The notes beneath the pieces are model-generated. The model ran no database searches. It saw only the letters and a program-made list of their open reading frames with translations, and was not told where the DNA came from. The translations under genes were made by a program, and so were the position numbers. Positions 9,655 to 18,853 of a DNA stretch of 64,000 nt are shown one piece after another. The stretch spans positions 2,783,501 through 2,847,500 of the forward strand of contig NZ_CP083952.1 in the NCBI RefSeq assembly GCF_006442545.2. The letters run 5' to 3'. How positions within the stretch are numbered: position 1 is the stretch's first letter; each line of letters begins with the position of its first letter. Source of the DNA: Mesorhizobium sp. B2-1-8. Lineage in GTDB: Bacteria > Pseudomonadota > Alphaproteobacteria > Rhizobiales > Rhizobiaceae.

Positions 9655-9818
9655 CCAATCTCCCCACTTGTGGGGGAGATGGCCGGCAGGCCAGAGGGGG
9701 GCGCTGTCCCGCCGACATCTCAGCCGACCCCGTGCTGCTCCCAGTTTTTTGGTAAGCCGAGATCCTTCGCGCCCCCCTCTGCCCTGCCGGGCATCTCCCC
9801 CACGAGGGGGGAGATTGG
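9655..9818. repeat. Long palindromic intergenic repeat (RIME-like), copy 1
   Basis: Two 50-base arms, 9655-9704 and 9769-9818, are inverted copies with only four mismatches, separated by 64 bases. Each arm itself contains a short hairpin (ctcccc...gggggag) followed by the shared core GAGATG-CCGGCAGG-CAGAGGGGGGC. The same core recurs at 24653-24810. Such mosaic palindromes are common between genes in rhizobia and have been called intergenic mosaic elements; assigning this copy to that family is inference. It lies between htpG and a secreted-protein gene and may act as a terminator or mRNA-stability element. Confidence 0.75.
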
Positions 9819-9832
9819 CAGCTTCCGCGCCC

Positions 9833-10711
9833 CTACTTACCGGCCATATGATCCGCCAGCGTCTGCGCCTGGGCGAGCAGCGCGGGGAAGACGGGGTTGT
9901 CGGGCAGGTTCTTGCCCATGCAGGCGCGGAAGTCGCTGTCGCCTTTTGCCCAGGCGGCGTCGGCGGCATCGGATGTATTTTCGTCGCTGTCGCCGGTGGT
10001 TTGCTTGATCAGTTTCTGGGCGGCGGCATCGGCGGCGGTCCAGACCGCGTCGCAGGCCGCGATTTTCGGGACGGTCGCGGGCGCCTCGGCGATCATGACG
10101 CTGTTGCCCTTGACGACCGTGACGACGACCTCCTGGTCGTAGTTCGGCCCGACATCCTGTGCCCAGCCGCCGAGGCGGGCGATCGCCATGTCGGCGCCGT
10201 CAGGCTTCTTCACGGTGAAGTCGAGCGTGCCGGTGAACGCGGCATCGCTGCCGATGGCCTGGGTGTAGAAGGCATCGAGTTTCAGCGCCGCGTCGAAGTC
10301 GGTGGGCAGTTTGAGATCGGCGTCCGTCTCGGCGGCGCGTGACTGCAGCCAGCGCTCGACCAGCCCGCGCGTCGATACCACGATGCTGGGGCCGTCCTCG
10401 GTGCCGTGGCGAAGTCCGTCTAGCATGCCGAAGCCGACATCGGAGGAACTGAGGCTTTCGATGTTGATCGTGCCGGCCGCCGGAAAACCCTGGACCGTGA
10501 AAGGCCCGAGAAGCGCGGAAAGGCGCTGTTCGAGATCGGCGCGGGCCTTCTCATTGGCCGCATCGAGCGTTTCGACAGGGGCATTCGCGCTTTCCATCGC
10601 GGCGATGGCCGATATCGCATTGTCGCGGGCGGCGATGTAGTCGTCCTCCGGCGAAGTGGCATAGGCCGCACCGCTCGCCAGCGCGAACACCAAAGTCCAG
10701 ACCAGACGCAT
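9833..10711 (-). CDS. Secreted hypothetical protein
   Basis: A 292-residue protein with a clean Sec signal peptide (MRLVWTLVFALASGAAYA, cleavage about residue 18). The mature protein is acidic and soluble, so it is probably periplasmic. It has a cysteine in AACDAVW and one in FRACMGKN, which could form a disulfide. There are no membrane helices and no enzymatic motif that I recognise. It stands alone, divergent from the ABC exporter gene, with a palindromic repeat just past its 3' end. Confidence 0.7.
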   Translation of the reverse strand: MRLVWTLVFALASGAAYATSPEDDYIAARDNAISAIAAMESANAPVETLDAANEKARADLEQRLSALLGPFTVQGFPAAGTINIESLSSSDVGFGMLDGLRHGTEDGPSIVVSTRGLVERWLQSRAAETDADLKLPTDFDAALKLDAFYTQAIGSDAAFTGTLDFTVKKPDGADMAIARLGGWAQDVGPNYDQEVVVTVVKGNSVMIAEAPATVPKIAACDAVWTAADAAAQKLIKQTTGDSDENTSDAADAAWAKGDSDFRACMGKNLPDNPVFPALLAQAQTLADHMAGK

Positions 10712-10848
10712 CGTGGAACCTCCGTTTTTACAAGCTCTTCGCGTGGCTTGGTGGCGATTGTGCGGCGGTGAGGTCTGGCGCGGCGTGGCAGATATCGGGG
10801 CACCAGGATAGCCTTCGCACGGCCGGAGGCGTCCTATGGCGAAGGACG

Positions 10849-12906
10849 ATGAAACCTTCCGATTTCCACGCCGTTATGGCCCTCGTGACAGACATCAAAC
10901 CCAAACCGAAGCCGGCCGGCGGCGCCAAGCCAAACGGTGCCAGGAAGCCCCGCCGGGAGAAGGCACCCGATGTCGAGGTCGCATCCGAGGTCGTGGGCGA
11001 GGCTCCGCCGCCGCCAGCGGCGGTGGAACCCGATCCGCAACTGACCCCTGAACAGGCCGAGCAGGCGCGCAAGAAATACCTGCTGAAGCGTTTCTGGATC
11101 AGCGCGCGCGGCTATTGGAGCCGGCGCGGCGACAAGCTCGCCTGGCCGTGCACGATCGGGCTCCTGATCCTGATCTGCGTCAATGTCGGTTTCCAATACG
11201 GCATCAATGTCTGGAACCGCGCGATCTTCGACGCCATCGAACAGCGCAATGCGCCGACCGTCTATTTCCTGAGCGCCGTGTTCGTGCCGCTGGTGCTTGG
11301 AAGCGTCAGCCTCGTCGTCGCGCAGGTCTATCTGCGCATGACCATCCAGCGTCGCTGGCGCTCCTGGCTCACCACATCGGTCATCGGCCGCTGGCTCACG
11401 AACGGCCGCTACTACCAGCTCAATCTCGTCCGCGGCGATCACCAGAACCCGGAGGCCCGCATATCCGAGGATCTGCGGATCGCCACCGAATCGCCCGTCG
11501 ATTTCGTCTCCGGCGTCATCAACGCCTTCCTGGCGGCCTCGACCTTCATCGTCGTGCTGTGGACGATAGGCGGCGCGCTGACGCTGCCGATCGGCGGATC
11601 GAATATCGCCATTCCAGGCTTCCTCGTCATCACCGCGGTCATCTATGCCGCCATCACTTCCACCTCGATGGTGATTATCGGCCGGCATTTCGTCGAACTC
11701 TCCGAGCAAAAGAATCAGGCGGAAGCGGAGTTTCGCTACACGCTGACGCGCGTGCGCGAAAACGGCGAGAGCATCGCCTTGCTCGGCGGCGAGGCGGAGG
11801 AGCGCAGCGGCATCGACCGGACCTTCGCCGGCGTGCTGAAGCGGTGGGCGATGCTTGCTGGCCAGCACATGCGCACGGCGCTGGTCTCCCAGGGGTCGAG
11901 CCTGTTCGCGCCGGTGGTGCCGGTGCTTTTGTGCGCGCCTAAATTCCTCGACGGCTCGATGTCGCTTGGGCAGGTCATGCAGGCGGCATCCGCCTTTGCC
12001 ATCGTGCAGAGCGCGTTCGGATGGCTGGTCGACAACTACCCGCGCCTCGCCGACTGGAACGCCTCGGCACGGCGCATCGCCTCGCTGATGATGTCGCTCG
12101 ACGGGCTCGAGCGCGCGGAAGAAAGCGATGCGCTCGGACGCATCAGTCGCGGCGAGACCAAGGACGATACGATGCTCAGCCTGAACAATCTCTCCGTGTC
12201 GCTCGATGACGGCACCGCCGTGGTCAAGGAGACCGAGGTGGTGGTCCAACCGGGCGAGCGGCTGCTGGTGGCCGGCGAATCCGGTACGGGCAAGAGCACG
12301 CTGGTGCGGGCGATAGCGGGGCTGTGGCCGTGGGGTGGCGGCAGCGTCGATTTCCACCCCGGCAAGCGCTTGTTCATGCTGCCGCAGCGTCCCTACATTC
12401 CCTCGGGCACGCTGCGTCGGGCGGCCGCCTATCCAGGTGCTGCCGACGACTGGACGGTTCCACAGATCAGGGCCGCCCTCGACAAGGTGGGGCTCGGTTA
12501 TCTCGGCGACCGGATCGACGAAGAGGCGCCATGGGACCAGACCCTGTCGGGCGGCGAGAAGCAGCGGCTGGCCTTCGCGCGGCTCCTCCTGCACGCGCCC
12601 GACATCGTCGTGCTGGATGAGGCAACGGCGGCGCTCGACGAGAAGAGCCAGGACAGGATGATGGAGACCATCATCCAAGAACTGCCCAATGTGACCATCT
12701 TGAGCGTGGCGCACCGGGCCGAACTGGAGGCGTTCCACAGCCGCAAGATCACGCTCGAGCGGCGCAAGGGCGGCGCCAAGCTCGTCAGCGATATCGATCT
12801 TGTCCCGCGCAGGCGCAGGGGCTTGCTCGGCCGCGCCTTGTGGGGTTCCGGCGCGCCGGCCGAAAGGCCGCATGAGCACGCCGGCATCGCCCGTAAAAAG
12901 ACTTGA
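10849..12906 (+). CDS. ABC exporter, fused permease and ATPase, SbmA/BacA-YddA type
   Basis: A 685-residue fused ABC transporter. A proline/lysine-rich cytoplasmic leader of about 65 residues is followed by a transmembrane domain of the SbmA/BacA class (from RFWISARGYWSRRGDKLAW to about residue 420), containing the family signature NPEARISEDLRIATE. The C-terminal ATPase has Walker A AGESGTGKST, signature LSGGEKQRLAFARLL and Walker B IVVLDEATAALDE. Relatives (BacA, Rv1819c-like, YddA) move peptides, cobalamin or very-long-chain fatty acyl compounds. The ATG at 10849 has GAAGGA just upstream; a later ATG at 10876 is possible. Confidence 0.88.
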   Translation: MKPSDFHAVMALVTDIKPKPKPAGGAKPNGARKPRREKAPDVEVASEVVGEAPPPPAAVEPDPQLTPEQAEQARKKYLLKRFWISARGYWSRRGDKLAWPCTIGLLILICVNVGFQYGINVWNRAIFDAIEQRNAPTVYFLSAVFVPLVLGSVSLVVAQVYLRMTIQRRWRSWLTTSVIGRWLTNGRYYQLNLVRGDHQNPEARISEDLRIATESPVDFVSGVINAFLAASTFIVVLWTIGGALTLPIGGSNIAIPGFLVITAVIYAAITSTSMVIIGRHFVELSEQKNQAEAEFRYTLTRVRENGESIALLGGEAEERSGIDRTFAGVLKRWAMLAGQHMRTALVSQGSSLFAPVVPVLLCAPKFLDGSMSLGQVMQAASAFAIVQSAFGWLVDNYPRLADWNASARRIASLMMSLDGLERAEESDALGRISRGETKDDTMLSLNNLSVSLDDGTAVVKETEVVVQPGERLLVAGESGTGKSTLVRAIAGLWPWGGGSVDFHPGKRLFMLPQRPYIPSGTLRRAAAYPGAADDWTVPQIRAALDKVGLGYLGDRIDEEAPWDQTLSGGEKQRLAFARLLLHAPDIVVLDEATAALDEKSQDRMMETIIQELPNVTILSVAHRAELEAFHSRKITLERRKGGAKLVSDIDLVPRRRRGLLGRALWGSGAPAERPHEHAGIARKKT

Positions 12907-12955
12907 TGCCGTCAGGCGAGTTGGGCTTCCGCTGGGATGGCCGGCGGCTCTTCCG

Positions 12956-13678
12956 TCAGGCGCGCAATTCCTCCCTATGTGCCTTCGCGAGGTCGGCCAT
13001 GCTGTCGAAGCGGAAGTCCACCTTCGGCATGTCGCCGGGATGCATCGTGGCGCCAAAACCCTGATCGGCGTGCCGGCGGTGGATCCAGCATGATGTGAGG
13101 CCCAGCCGGTTGGCGACGGTGTGATCGTGGAACAGGCTCTCGGCCGTGTGAAGGACTTGCTTGTCGCCAATCCCGAGCGTCGCCAGCTTTTCGAGCATAT
13201 AGTCGAAGTTCCGGGGCGACGGCTTGTAGGAGCCGATGTCCTCCGCCGTGTAGATCGCATCGAAATCGACGCCGAGTTTCCTGTTGCTGAAGGAGAAGCT
13301 CGTATTGTCGACGTTGGAGAGGATGACCAGCCTGTAGTGCTGCTTGAGGTATTGCAGGGCTGCGGGGGTGTCGGCAAAGGCCGGCCAGTCCTTCACGCTT
13401 TGGCCATAGGCGATGCATTCCTCCGGCGTGGCCGCGACGCCCCATTCCTCGGCGAGCCGCTTGTAGACGACGGCCAGAAGGTCGCAGTAGCGTTTTTGGG
13501 GCGTCCAGTTCTGCTGGCTGGATTCATGCCTTGCATGCGCCTGCAGGATGTCGTCGCGGCTCAGGCCGCGGCCAACTCGCGCGGTCAGCGGCTTCAGGGC
13601 GTCGATCATGCCGGATTCCCAATCTATGAGGGTGCCGTAGCAGTCGAAGGTGAGGGCCTTGAAATCAGTCAGCTTCAT
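12956..13678 (-). CDS. Haloacid dehalogenase-like hydrolase, type II
   Basis: A 240-residue cytosolic HAD hydrolase. Motif I is FDCYGTLIDWESG, giving the nucleophilic Asp; motif II is VILSNVDNTSF, and the later acidic motif region contains DIGSYKPSPRNF. This matches the 2-haloacid dehalogenase type II subgroup, although many members act on phosphoesters. The ATG at 13678 has an AAGGGAG ribosome site eight bases upstream; the in-frame GTG at 13687 would sit on top of that site and is rejected. It is 48 bases upstream of, and co-directional with, an EamA exporter gene. Confidence 0.87.
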   Translation of the reverse strand: MKLTDFKALTFDCYGTLIDWESGMIDALKPLTARVGRGLSRDDILQAHARHESSQQNWTPQKRYCDLLAVVYKRLAEEWGVAATPEECIAYGQSVKDWPAFADTPAALQYLKQHYRLVILSNVDNTSFSFSNRKLGVDFDAIYTAEDIGSYKPSPRNFDYMLEKLATLGIGDKQVLHTAESLFHDHTVANRLGLTSCWIHRRHADQGFGATMHPGDMPKVDFRFDSMADLAKAHREELRA

Positions 13679-13726
13679 GGGGTTCACTCCCTTGGGTTGG
13701 ATGGTTGGTTTGGTGCGGGATCACGA

Positions 13727-14662
13727 TCAATCGGCCGGTTGCCCGGCGGGCTGCCCGACCGGGCTCGGACCTGCCTTCGATGCGGTGCCGCGCGACGACG
13801 TCAGCCAGACGCCGAACAGCGTCACCGCAAGGCCGAGGACCATCGCCGATGAAAGCGGCTCGCCGAACAGCAGCCAGGCCCAGAGCATCGTCACCGGCGG
13901 GCTGAGATAGATCACGCTGCTGACCTGCGCGGCGCTATGGAGGCGCAGGCTCACATAATAGACGCCGTAGCAGAAGAAGGTCGAAAACAGCACCAGCCAC
14001 GCGATGCCGCACTCGAACCGGCCATCGAGGGGCGGCATCAGCCCGCCATTCCAGCCGGCGCAGGCGGCAAAAAGTATCGCCGCCGTCAGGCATTGGATGC
14101 AAAGGCTCTGGTGGATGGGCATGTCGATTGTCGCCATCCGCTTCTGCAGCACGGTCGCCAGGGCGAAGACCATCATGGAGGCGATGGTCACAATATATGC
14201 CCAGGCCGGCGCCGTTCCGAGGCTGAGGCTGTTCAGCGAGACTATCAGCACACCGAGCACACCGAGCGCCGTTCCGGTCCATTGCCTCGATGTCAGGCGG
14301 TGACCCAGAACGGGCTGCGAAAGTGCCGCGATGGCGAGGGGGACGAGGTCCGAGATCAGCGCGACGAGGCCGGTCGGCACGCGCTGGCCGATGGCGAGCG
14401 CGAAGCCGCCGAGATAGAGGAACATCATCGCCACGCCAAACGCCATCTGCTGTATCAAGGCACGTGCGCCGATGCGCGGCCCGACCATGAGCGCGAAGGG
14501 CAGAAGGACCAGTCCCGACATCAGGGTCCGCCAGAACAGGACCAGCATCACATTGGCGCTCTCGCTGGCGTAGCGGATACCGACGAAGCCGGAACTCCAA
14601 CTGACGACAAGCGCGGCCGCCATGAGCGGCCAGAGCAGGGGCTGATGTTTCGGGAGCGTCAT
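13727..14662 (-). CDS. EamA-family (drug/metabolite) exporter
   Basis: A 311-residue membrane protein with about ten hydrophobic helices arranged as two EamA repeats (the first begins AALVVSWSSGFVGIRYAS; the second carries TMLWAWLLFGEPLSSAM). The family exports amino acids, purines or other metabolites. The ATG at 14662 puts the first helix at the N-terminus. The gene is divergent from a LysR regulator 177 bases away with an inverted repeat between them, so that regulator probably controls it. The HAD gene just downstream may be cotranscribed. Confidence 0.88.
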   Translation of the reverse strand: MTLPKHQPLLWPLMAAALVVSWSSGFVGIRYASESANVMLVLFWRTLMSGLVLLPFALMVGPRIGARALIQQMAFGVAMMFLYLGGFALAIGQRVPTGLVALISDLVPLAIAALSQPVLGHRLTSRQWTGTALGVLGVLIVSLNSLSLGTAPAWAYIVTIASMMVFALATVLQKRMATIDMPIHQSLCIQCLTAAILFAACAGWNGGLMPPLDGRFECGIAWLVLFSTFFCYGVYYVSLRLHSAAQVSSVIYLSPPVTMLWAWLLFGEPLSSAMVLGLAVTLFGVWLTSSRGTASKAGPSPVGQPAGQPAD

Positions 14663-14729
14663 GCGGTCTCTTCGTCGAAGCGGGTGCCGGGGCGGATTTA
14701 TGGCGGCACGCACGCGTTTGCACATGACA

Positions 14730-14752
14730 AATTTCGATGCATCCATGAAATT
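14730..14752. promoter_or_regulatory. Inverted repeat, probable LysR operator
   Basis: AATTTC at 14730-14735 and GAAATT at 14747-14752 form a perfect six-base dyad with an 11-base spacer, the T-N11-A architecture typical of LysR-family sites. It is centred in the divergent gap between the EamA exporter and the LysR gene. The dyad is seen directly; the binding protein is inferred. Confidence 0.6.
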
Positions 14753-14839
14753 GCCACGAAATCTGGCATAGTCATTTGCTCGAAAACCGGTTCCGCGCCA
14801 GGACCTGGAGCGCCGCTTTCGTTTCAAACGAGGATTGTC

Positions 14840-15730
14840 ATGGCTGGAGTGATGAGCCGCCGCCTGGATGTCGATGCCTTGCGGGCGATGGTGGCGATCG
14901 AGAAACATGGCGGGGTCACCCGTGCGGCCGAGGTGCTGGGCCTGTCGCAGTCGGCCGTCAGCCACAAGATCAGGCGGCTGGAAGCGAGCCTCGACTGCGA
15001 AATCCTCAGCCGCAAGGCCAATGCGCCGATGTTCACCAGTTCAGGGCAGGATCTGCTGGGCTATGCCAGGCGCATCCTGGGCATCCATGACGAGGCGATC
15101 CTGAGCCTGTCGAAAAGCACGCTGCAAGGCAAGATCGCGTTGGGGATGACCGAGGATACGACCTGCACGGATCTTTCGCGCATCCTTGGCCGGTTTCGCC
15201 GGCTCTACCCAGAGGTGAGCGTGCGCACGCAAGTGCGCATGAGCCTTGCCTTGCAGAGGCTGCTGGGCGAGGGGGCGCTCGACGCGGCCATCATCCAGGT
15301 GTTCCAGCACGAGGTCCGGCCCACCGACATCCTGCTCTTCCGCGAGAGCCTGCATTGGGTGAAGTCGCCCGAACTGACCTTGGTGAAAGGCGACCCGGTG
15401 CCGTTCCTGTCCTTCGACGACAACTGCTTCTATCGCCGCTGGGGGCTAGATCTCGGCCAGGACGAGGGAACGGTGTTCGAGATCGTGTTCGAATGTTCGA
15501 GTGCCGCTGGCATCATCGCCGGCGTGACCTCCGGGCTCGGCGTCGCGCTGCTCAGCCAGCGGCATCTGCAGCCCGGCATGGAGATAGTCGACAAGCAGTT
15601 CCCCAAGCCCCCGGACCTCGCCTACGTCATCCGCCGCGCCCGCAACGCCCGCAACCCCGCGCTGGACACGCTGGTGAGGGAGATAGAGGCCGAGGTGCGG
15701 CGCTACGGGACGCTGCAGATCGCGGTGTGA
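14840..15730 (+). CDS. LysR-family transcriptional regulator
   Basis: A 296-residue regulator with an N-terminal winged helix-turn-helix (LRAMVAIEKHGGVTRAAEVLGLSQSAVSHKI region, residues about 10-65) and a C-terminal periplasmic-binding-protein-like effector domain. Regulators of this type usually respond to a small metabolite and control the divergent gene, here an EamA exporter. The ATG at 14840 has AGGA upstream; a second ATG at 14852 is possible. The inverted repeat at 14730-14752 is a candidate site for autoregulation and control of the exporter. Confidence 0.9.
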   Translation: MAGVMSRRLDVDALRAMVAIEKHGGVTRAAEVLGLSQSAVSHKIRRLEASLDCEILSRKANAPMFTSSGQDLLGYARRILGIHDEAILSLSKSTLQGKIALGMTEDTTCTDLSRILGRFRRLYPEVSVRTQVRMSLALQRLLGEGALDAAIIQVFQHEVRPTDILLFRESLHWVKSPELTLVKGDPVPFLSFDDNCFYRRWGLDLGQDEGTVFEIVFECSSAAGIIAGVTSGLGVALLSQRHLQPGMEIVDKQFPKPPDLAYVIRRARNARNPALDTLVREIEAEVRRYGTLQIAV

Positions 15731-16035
15731 GGGGGAGGGGCTGCCGCTGGACATACTGTGAACGCTGGCTTAGGCCGCTCTGACGGGCAACGAAGTCTCG
15801 TTCTTTTCGTTCTTACGGCGACCAATGCCGGGCGTCTGCTTCGCGCCCCAATCTAGGATTCAATTTCGCCGTCGCCCGAAAGCGGACATTTCTGGCGCGA
15901 CAGCACCGGAGATCGTGATCGCGCCAGGAGCCGATATGCCGGCAGCGACGGCGCACCCGCCAGCCGCCGACTTGGTAAAGGGCCGGTACCGCCGCGAGAA
16001 TATTGCGCCACTTATGGGTCCAGGATCAGTGGAGC
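15731..16035. other. Intergenic stretch with no supported gene
   Basis: About 305 bases between the convergent ends of the LysR gene and the GT8 gene. Open frames of 89-91 codons exist on both strands, but they have no ribosome sites, no recognisable motifs and overlap each other. I see no convincing terminator hairpin with a T-run. Confidence 0.5.
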
Positions 16036-16959
16036 CTACGCCGAAGCGCCTCCTTGACGGATCTCTTCCAACCTTCGCAGGTGTGGCTTGGTAAAGCGAC
16101 GGCGGTAGTAGACACTTGCCAGCAGGGAGGACCAATATTTCCTTCTCAATCCGATGAGGCCAAGGATAATCTTCCGGGCACGGACGGATTTTGTAGCCGC
16201 CGTCGCCGCAGGAACATTCGATCCCGACATGATTCTATAGGAATTGAAAACCTCCGCAAAAGGGACGCGCTTGTAGCGCCAGGGCTTAGCCGATCCAGCA
16301 TAGTGGATCACCTTGGGAAGCCGCCGTTCGCTCTGGACGTACCGCTCTGAAAAGAAGTTCCATTCCCTGGCCAGGTAATGAACTCGCCCGCGCGACACCG
16401 AATTTAAGACCGTCTGGTCCAGGTACCGCGAGCTTACGGTTTCCTTGGCTTTTGCAAAGATCCTATCCGCAATGCCTTCCCTGCGCCATGCGTCGAGGTT
16501 GATAGCCAAAACGCCCGAGTTGATGTATTCGTCCCGAACCAATCCTACGTCATCAAGCTCTTCCTGCTCCACGAAACCGTCGACCACGCCGGCGACCAAA
16601 TTGTCGCCCAAGTCCACCGACCAGAGGTCGCGGAGATCTGACACCACGAGCGTATCCGCATCCAGGTAGATGGCCTTGTCGCAGTCGGGCAAGATCTCGG
16701 GAATGAGAAGCCGGGCATATGCAGCAGCCGTCAGTTTTCCTCTCGTGGGCAGATTAGAAATCCGGTCGCAGTCTGCTTGGACCAGCTCACAATCAATTCC
16801 ATTTCTTTCACAAAAGCGACGAAATTCTGCTGCGCTGGCGAGCCCTATCCCTGCATCGATGACGAAGAATTTCGCCGTACGATTATGCAGCCAAGCTGAA
16901 TAGACGAGTACAAAAAGCCCGGGAACAAAATTATCGTCGCTTGCAGTAACGATTATCAT
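16036..16959 (-). CDS. Glycosyltransferase family 8
   Basis: A 307-residue retaining glycosyltransferase of the LgtC/WaaO/glycogenin class. It has the nucleotide-sugar binding strand MIIVTASDDNFVPG at the start, the metal-binding DXD motif in IYLDADTLVV, the INSGVLAINLDAW region and the C-terminal KVIHYAGSAKPW motif with its conserved His. The family adds hexoses to LPS core or similar surface glycans on the cytoplasmic side. The ATG at 16959 has GGAAGGGG upstream; the frame is open much further upstream, but that part overlaps the GT9 gene. The stop and start of the two genes overlap as ATGA, implying coupling. Confidence 0.88.
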   Translation of the reverse strand: MIIVTASDDNFVPGLFVLVYSAWLHNRTAKFFVIDAGIGLASAAEFRRFCERNGIDCELVQADCDRISNLPTRGKLTAAAYARLLIPEILPDCDKAIYLDADTLVVSDLRDLWSVDLGDNLVAGVVDGFVEQEELDDVGLVRDEYINSGVLAINLDAWRREGIADRIFAKAKETVSSRYLDQTVLNSVSRGRVHYLAREWNFFSERYVQSERRLPKVIHYAGSAKPWRYKRVPFAEVFNSYRIMSGSNVPAATAATKSVRARKIILGLIGLRRKYWSSLLASVYYRRRFTKPHLRRLEEIRQGGASA

Positions 16960-18236
16960 AACGGTGCCCCTTCCAGAATGCGGCCAGCTAGACCCATCTG
17001 CAGTGGATAGATCGCCGCAGTACTCACGGCCAAAGGCACCGCGTCGGCAACTTTTCCCCTCACGTGGTTCATCATCGAGCTTATTTCTGCAAACACACGA
17101 TCCGGTTTGATGTCGAATTTGCAGCGGACCCCGATCGGGCATCTGCGAACTTGATCCAAACCGCATCCACGGCATTCGATCGAGCTCATAAGCATGCTAA
17201 CCAGCGGGCCTTGGAACCCCCAAATTTCCGGCAGATGTGATGCGGTGAAAATGCCTACAGTTGGGCGGCCAAGTTGAGCGGCGACGTGCCCTGTGCCCGA
17301 GTTGTTCGAAACAACCAACGATGCCGACTTTATGAGTTGATTGAACTCTAGCTCCGGGAGGTCGACGGCAGTGCTAACCAAGGCGGCCCCAAGATCATTG
17401 GCGATTTTCACGACGTTCTCGAGCGCTGCCTGACTTTCGCTCCGGCCGATGACGACTACTTCGCTACGCTCAGCGAGCGCAGCCACGAGTTGCCCAAAAT
17501 ACTCAATGGGCCAATCCCGCAGGTTGGAGTTCGAGAAGGGAGCCACTACAACAGGGGCTCCTTTTGTCGCCGCATTCTGGTGATTGTGCGCATCGTTCTC
17601 GTTGTCGAAATAGGCGGCGGCCTTTGCCACCAGAAAGGAAAGTATTTCTGTTACATGCTGAAGGCGCACTTGATTGCGATCAGTGAACCAATCAAAGAAC
17701 CTCCGAGGTATTCTGTCAGCAATTCCTATCCTCTGGGCGAGCTTGTAGAAGAGGTTTCTGCGTAACTTCAAATTGAATGGCGCGATCGCAATGTCGATGC
17801 CATCCACGCGGTATTGGTCCACGATCGCCGCCCGATGTCTTGCCGGAACTGCGAGCAAGACTGGCCTTGTTTCATCAGGAACCCGCATATCTATGGCGAG
17901 GTCAAATTCGCCAAGCAGCAAAGGTTTGATGCTGGCAGCTTCCTCACGCCCTTTGTCGACCGACGGATTGCGAGAGAAGAAATCGAAAGCAATGTAGTCG
18001 TCGGCGAGGCGGAACTCCTTCGCGGTCTCGATATTCCAGCTTCCGACGACAAGCGTGATGTGGGCGTGAGAAAACCGCCGGCGCAATTCTTTCAATGGGC
18101 CCATCGCCATCCAGAAGTCGCCTACATGATCTAGCTTGAGAGCAAGGATCCTCAGTTGTCGGGAGTTTGAGTGTTTTTCCGCTTCCCAACTTCGGTATGT
18201 GACCTGACCATCGCTGCGTTTAGTAAAGTACCCCAT
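16956..18236 (-). CDS. Glycosyltransferase family 9 (heptosyltransferase-like)
   Basis: A 426-residue ADP-heptose:LPS heptosyltransferase-like protein. The N-terminal Rossmann half has LALKLDHVGDFWMAMGPL; the C-terminal donor-binding half has VVVAPFSNSNLRDWP, VSNNSGTGHVAAQLGRPTVGIF and a cysteine-rich tail (ECRGCGLDQVRRCPIGVRC). The tail, with about four cysteines, is reminiscent of a metal site. The gene is first of a two-gene unit with GT8. Codon choice is less GC-biased than the flanks, suggesting horizontal acquisition of this surface-glycan pair. The true donor and acceptor cannot be read from the sequence. Confidence 0.82.
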   Translation of the reverse strand: MGYFTKRSDGQVTYRSWEAEKHSNSRQLRILALKLDHVGDFWMAMGPLKELRRRFSHAHITLVVGSWNIETAKEFRLADDYIAFDFFSRNPSVDKGREEAASIKPLLLGEFDLAIDMRVPDETRPVLLAVPARHRAAIVDQYRVDGIDIAIAPFNLKLRRNLFYKLAQRIGIADRIPRRFFDWFTDRNQVRLQHVTEILSFLVAKAAAYFDNENDAHNHQNAATKGAPVVVAPFSNSNLRDWPIEYFGQLVAALAERSEVVVIGRSESQAALENVVKIANDLGAALVSTAVDLPELEFNQLIKSASLVVSNNSGTGHVAAQLGRPTVGIFTASHLPEIWGFQGPLVSMLMSSIECRGCGLDQVRRCPIGVRCKFDIKPDRVFAEISSMMNHVRGKVADAVPLAVSTAAIYPLQMGLAGRILEGAPL

Positions 18237-18853
18237 GGTGTATTACGCCCCATCTGTTCCTGGAAGGGATGGGCAGCGAAGTCGATGGCACTGGCAACCG
18301 GCTGGCGCCACCGTACGAATATCGGCCAATACATGATTCCACCCCCGAGCCTATGTGGCGACGTTAGGAGGTCACGTCTCGATCCAAGCCGCGGACTGAT
18401 CTTGGGCCAGGGTGCTGCTCAACTTAGGCGCAGCGTTGCGGTCAGCTGGACATCGGCCTTCGAAATAGTGGAGTTTGCATCACATTTGACGAAGCGGCCG
18501 CATAATGGGGCTGAGTTCCTGCGGACGTCACGACTATCCGACGACCGATGGTTGGGCGCCGCCCTATTCCATCTACGGGCGAACAGGCGCACTCGAACCG
18601 CTCTATGTCGAGCGTGCCAAAAGGCCGATTTGGCAATCTTCCCTCGCGGGCCATCGCTTTTCGACGAAGGTCGGTTCACCACCCTCAGGGCCGTTTACGG
18701 CCATCTAGTTTTGGCCTGTTGGCGGATTGGCCCCGATCGGGCCAGATACTCGAAGAACTGCCGATCTGCTCGCGGTCCGACTCAAAGCATCACATGACTT
18801 CGCCAAGGGTCTGCACTTCGGGCGCAACGGACTCCAATCCGCGCGCCAGCCCT
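18237..18853. other. 617-base gap without a supported gene
   Basis: This stretch separates the glycosyltransferase pair from the acyl-CoA synthetase gene. Overlapping open frames occur on both strands, but none has a plausible start, ribosome site or family motif. It may hold the promoter of the GT9-GT8 unit and decayed sequence from the event that brought it in. Confidence 0.45.

Noticed and set aside
10834..13377. 847-codon open frame on the minus strand
   Set aside because: Antisense shadow of the ABC exporter and HAD genes; low-complexity Arg/His-rich product with no motif, caused by high GC at third positions.
18171..18797. 208-codon plus-strand frame
   Set aside because: Begins inside the GT9 leader, no ribosome site or motif, composition not like a gene.
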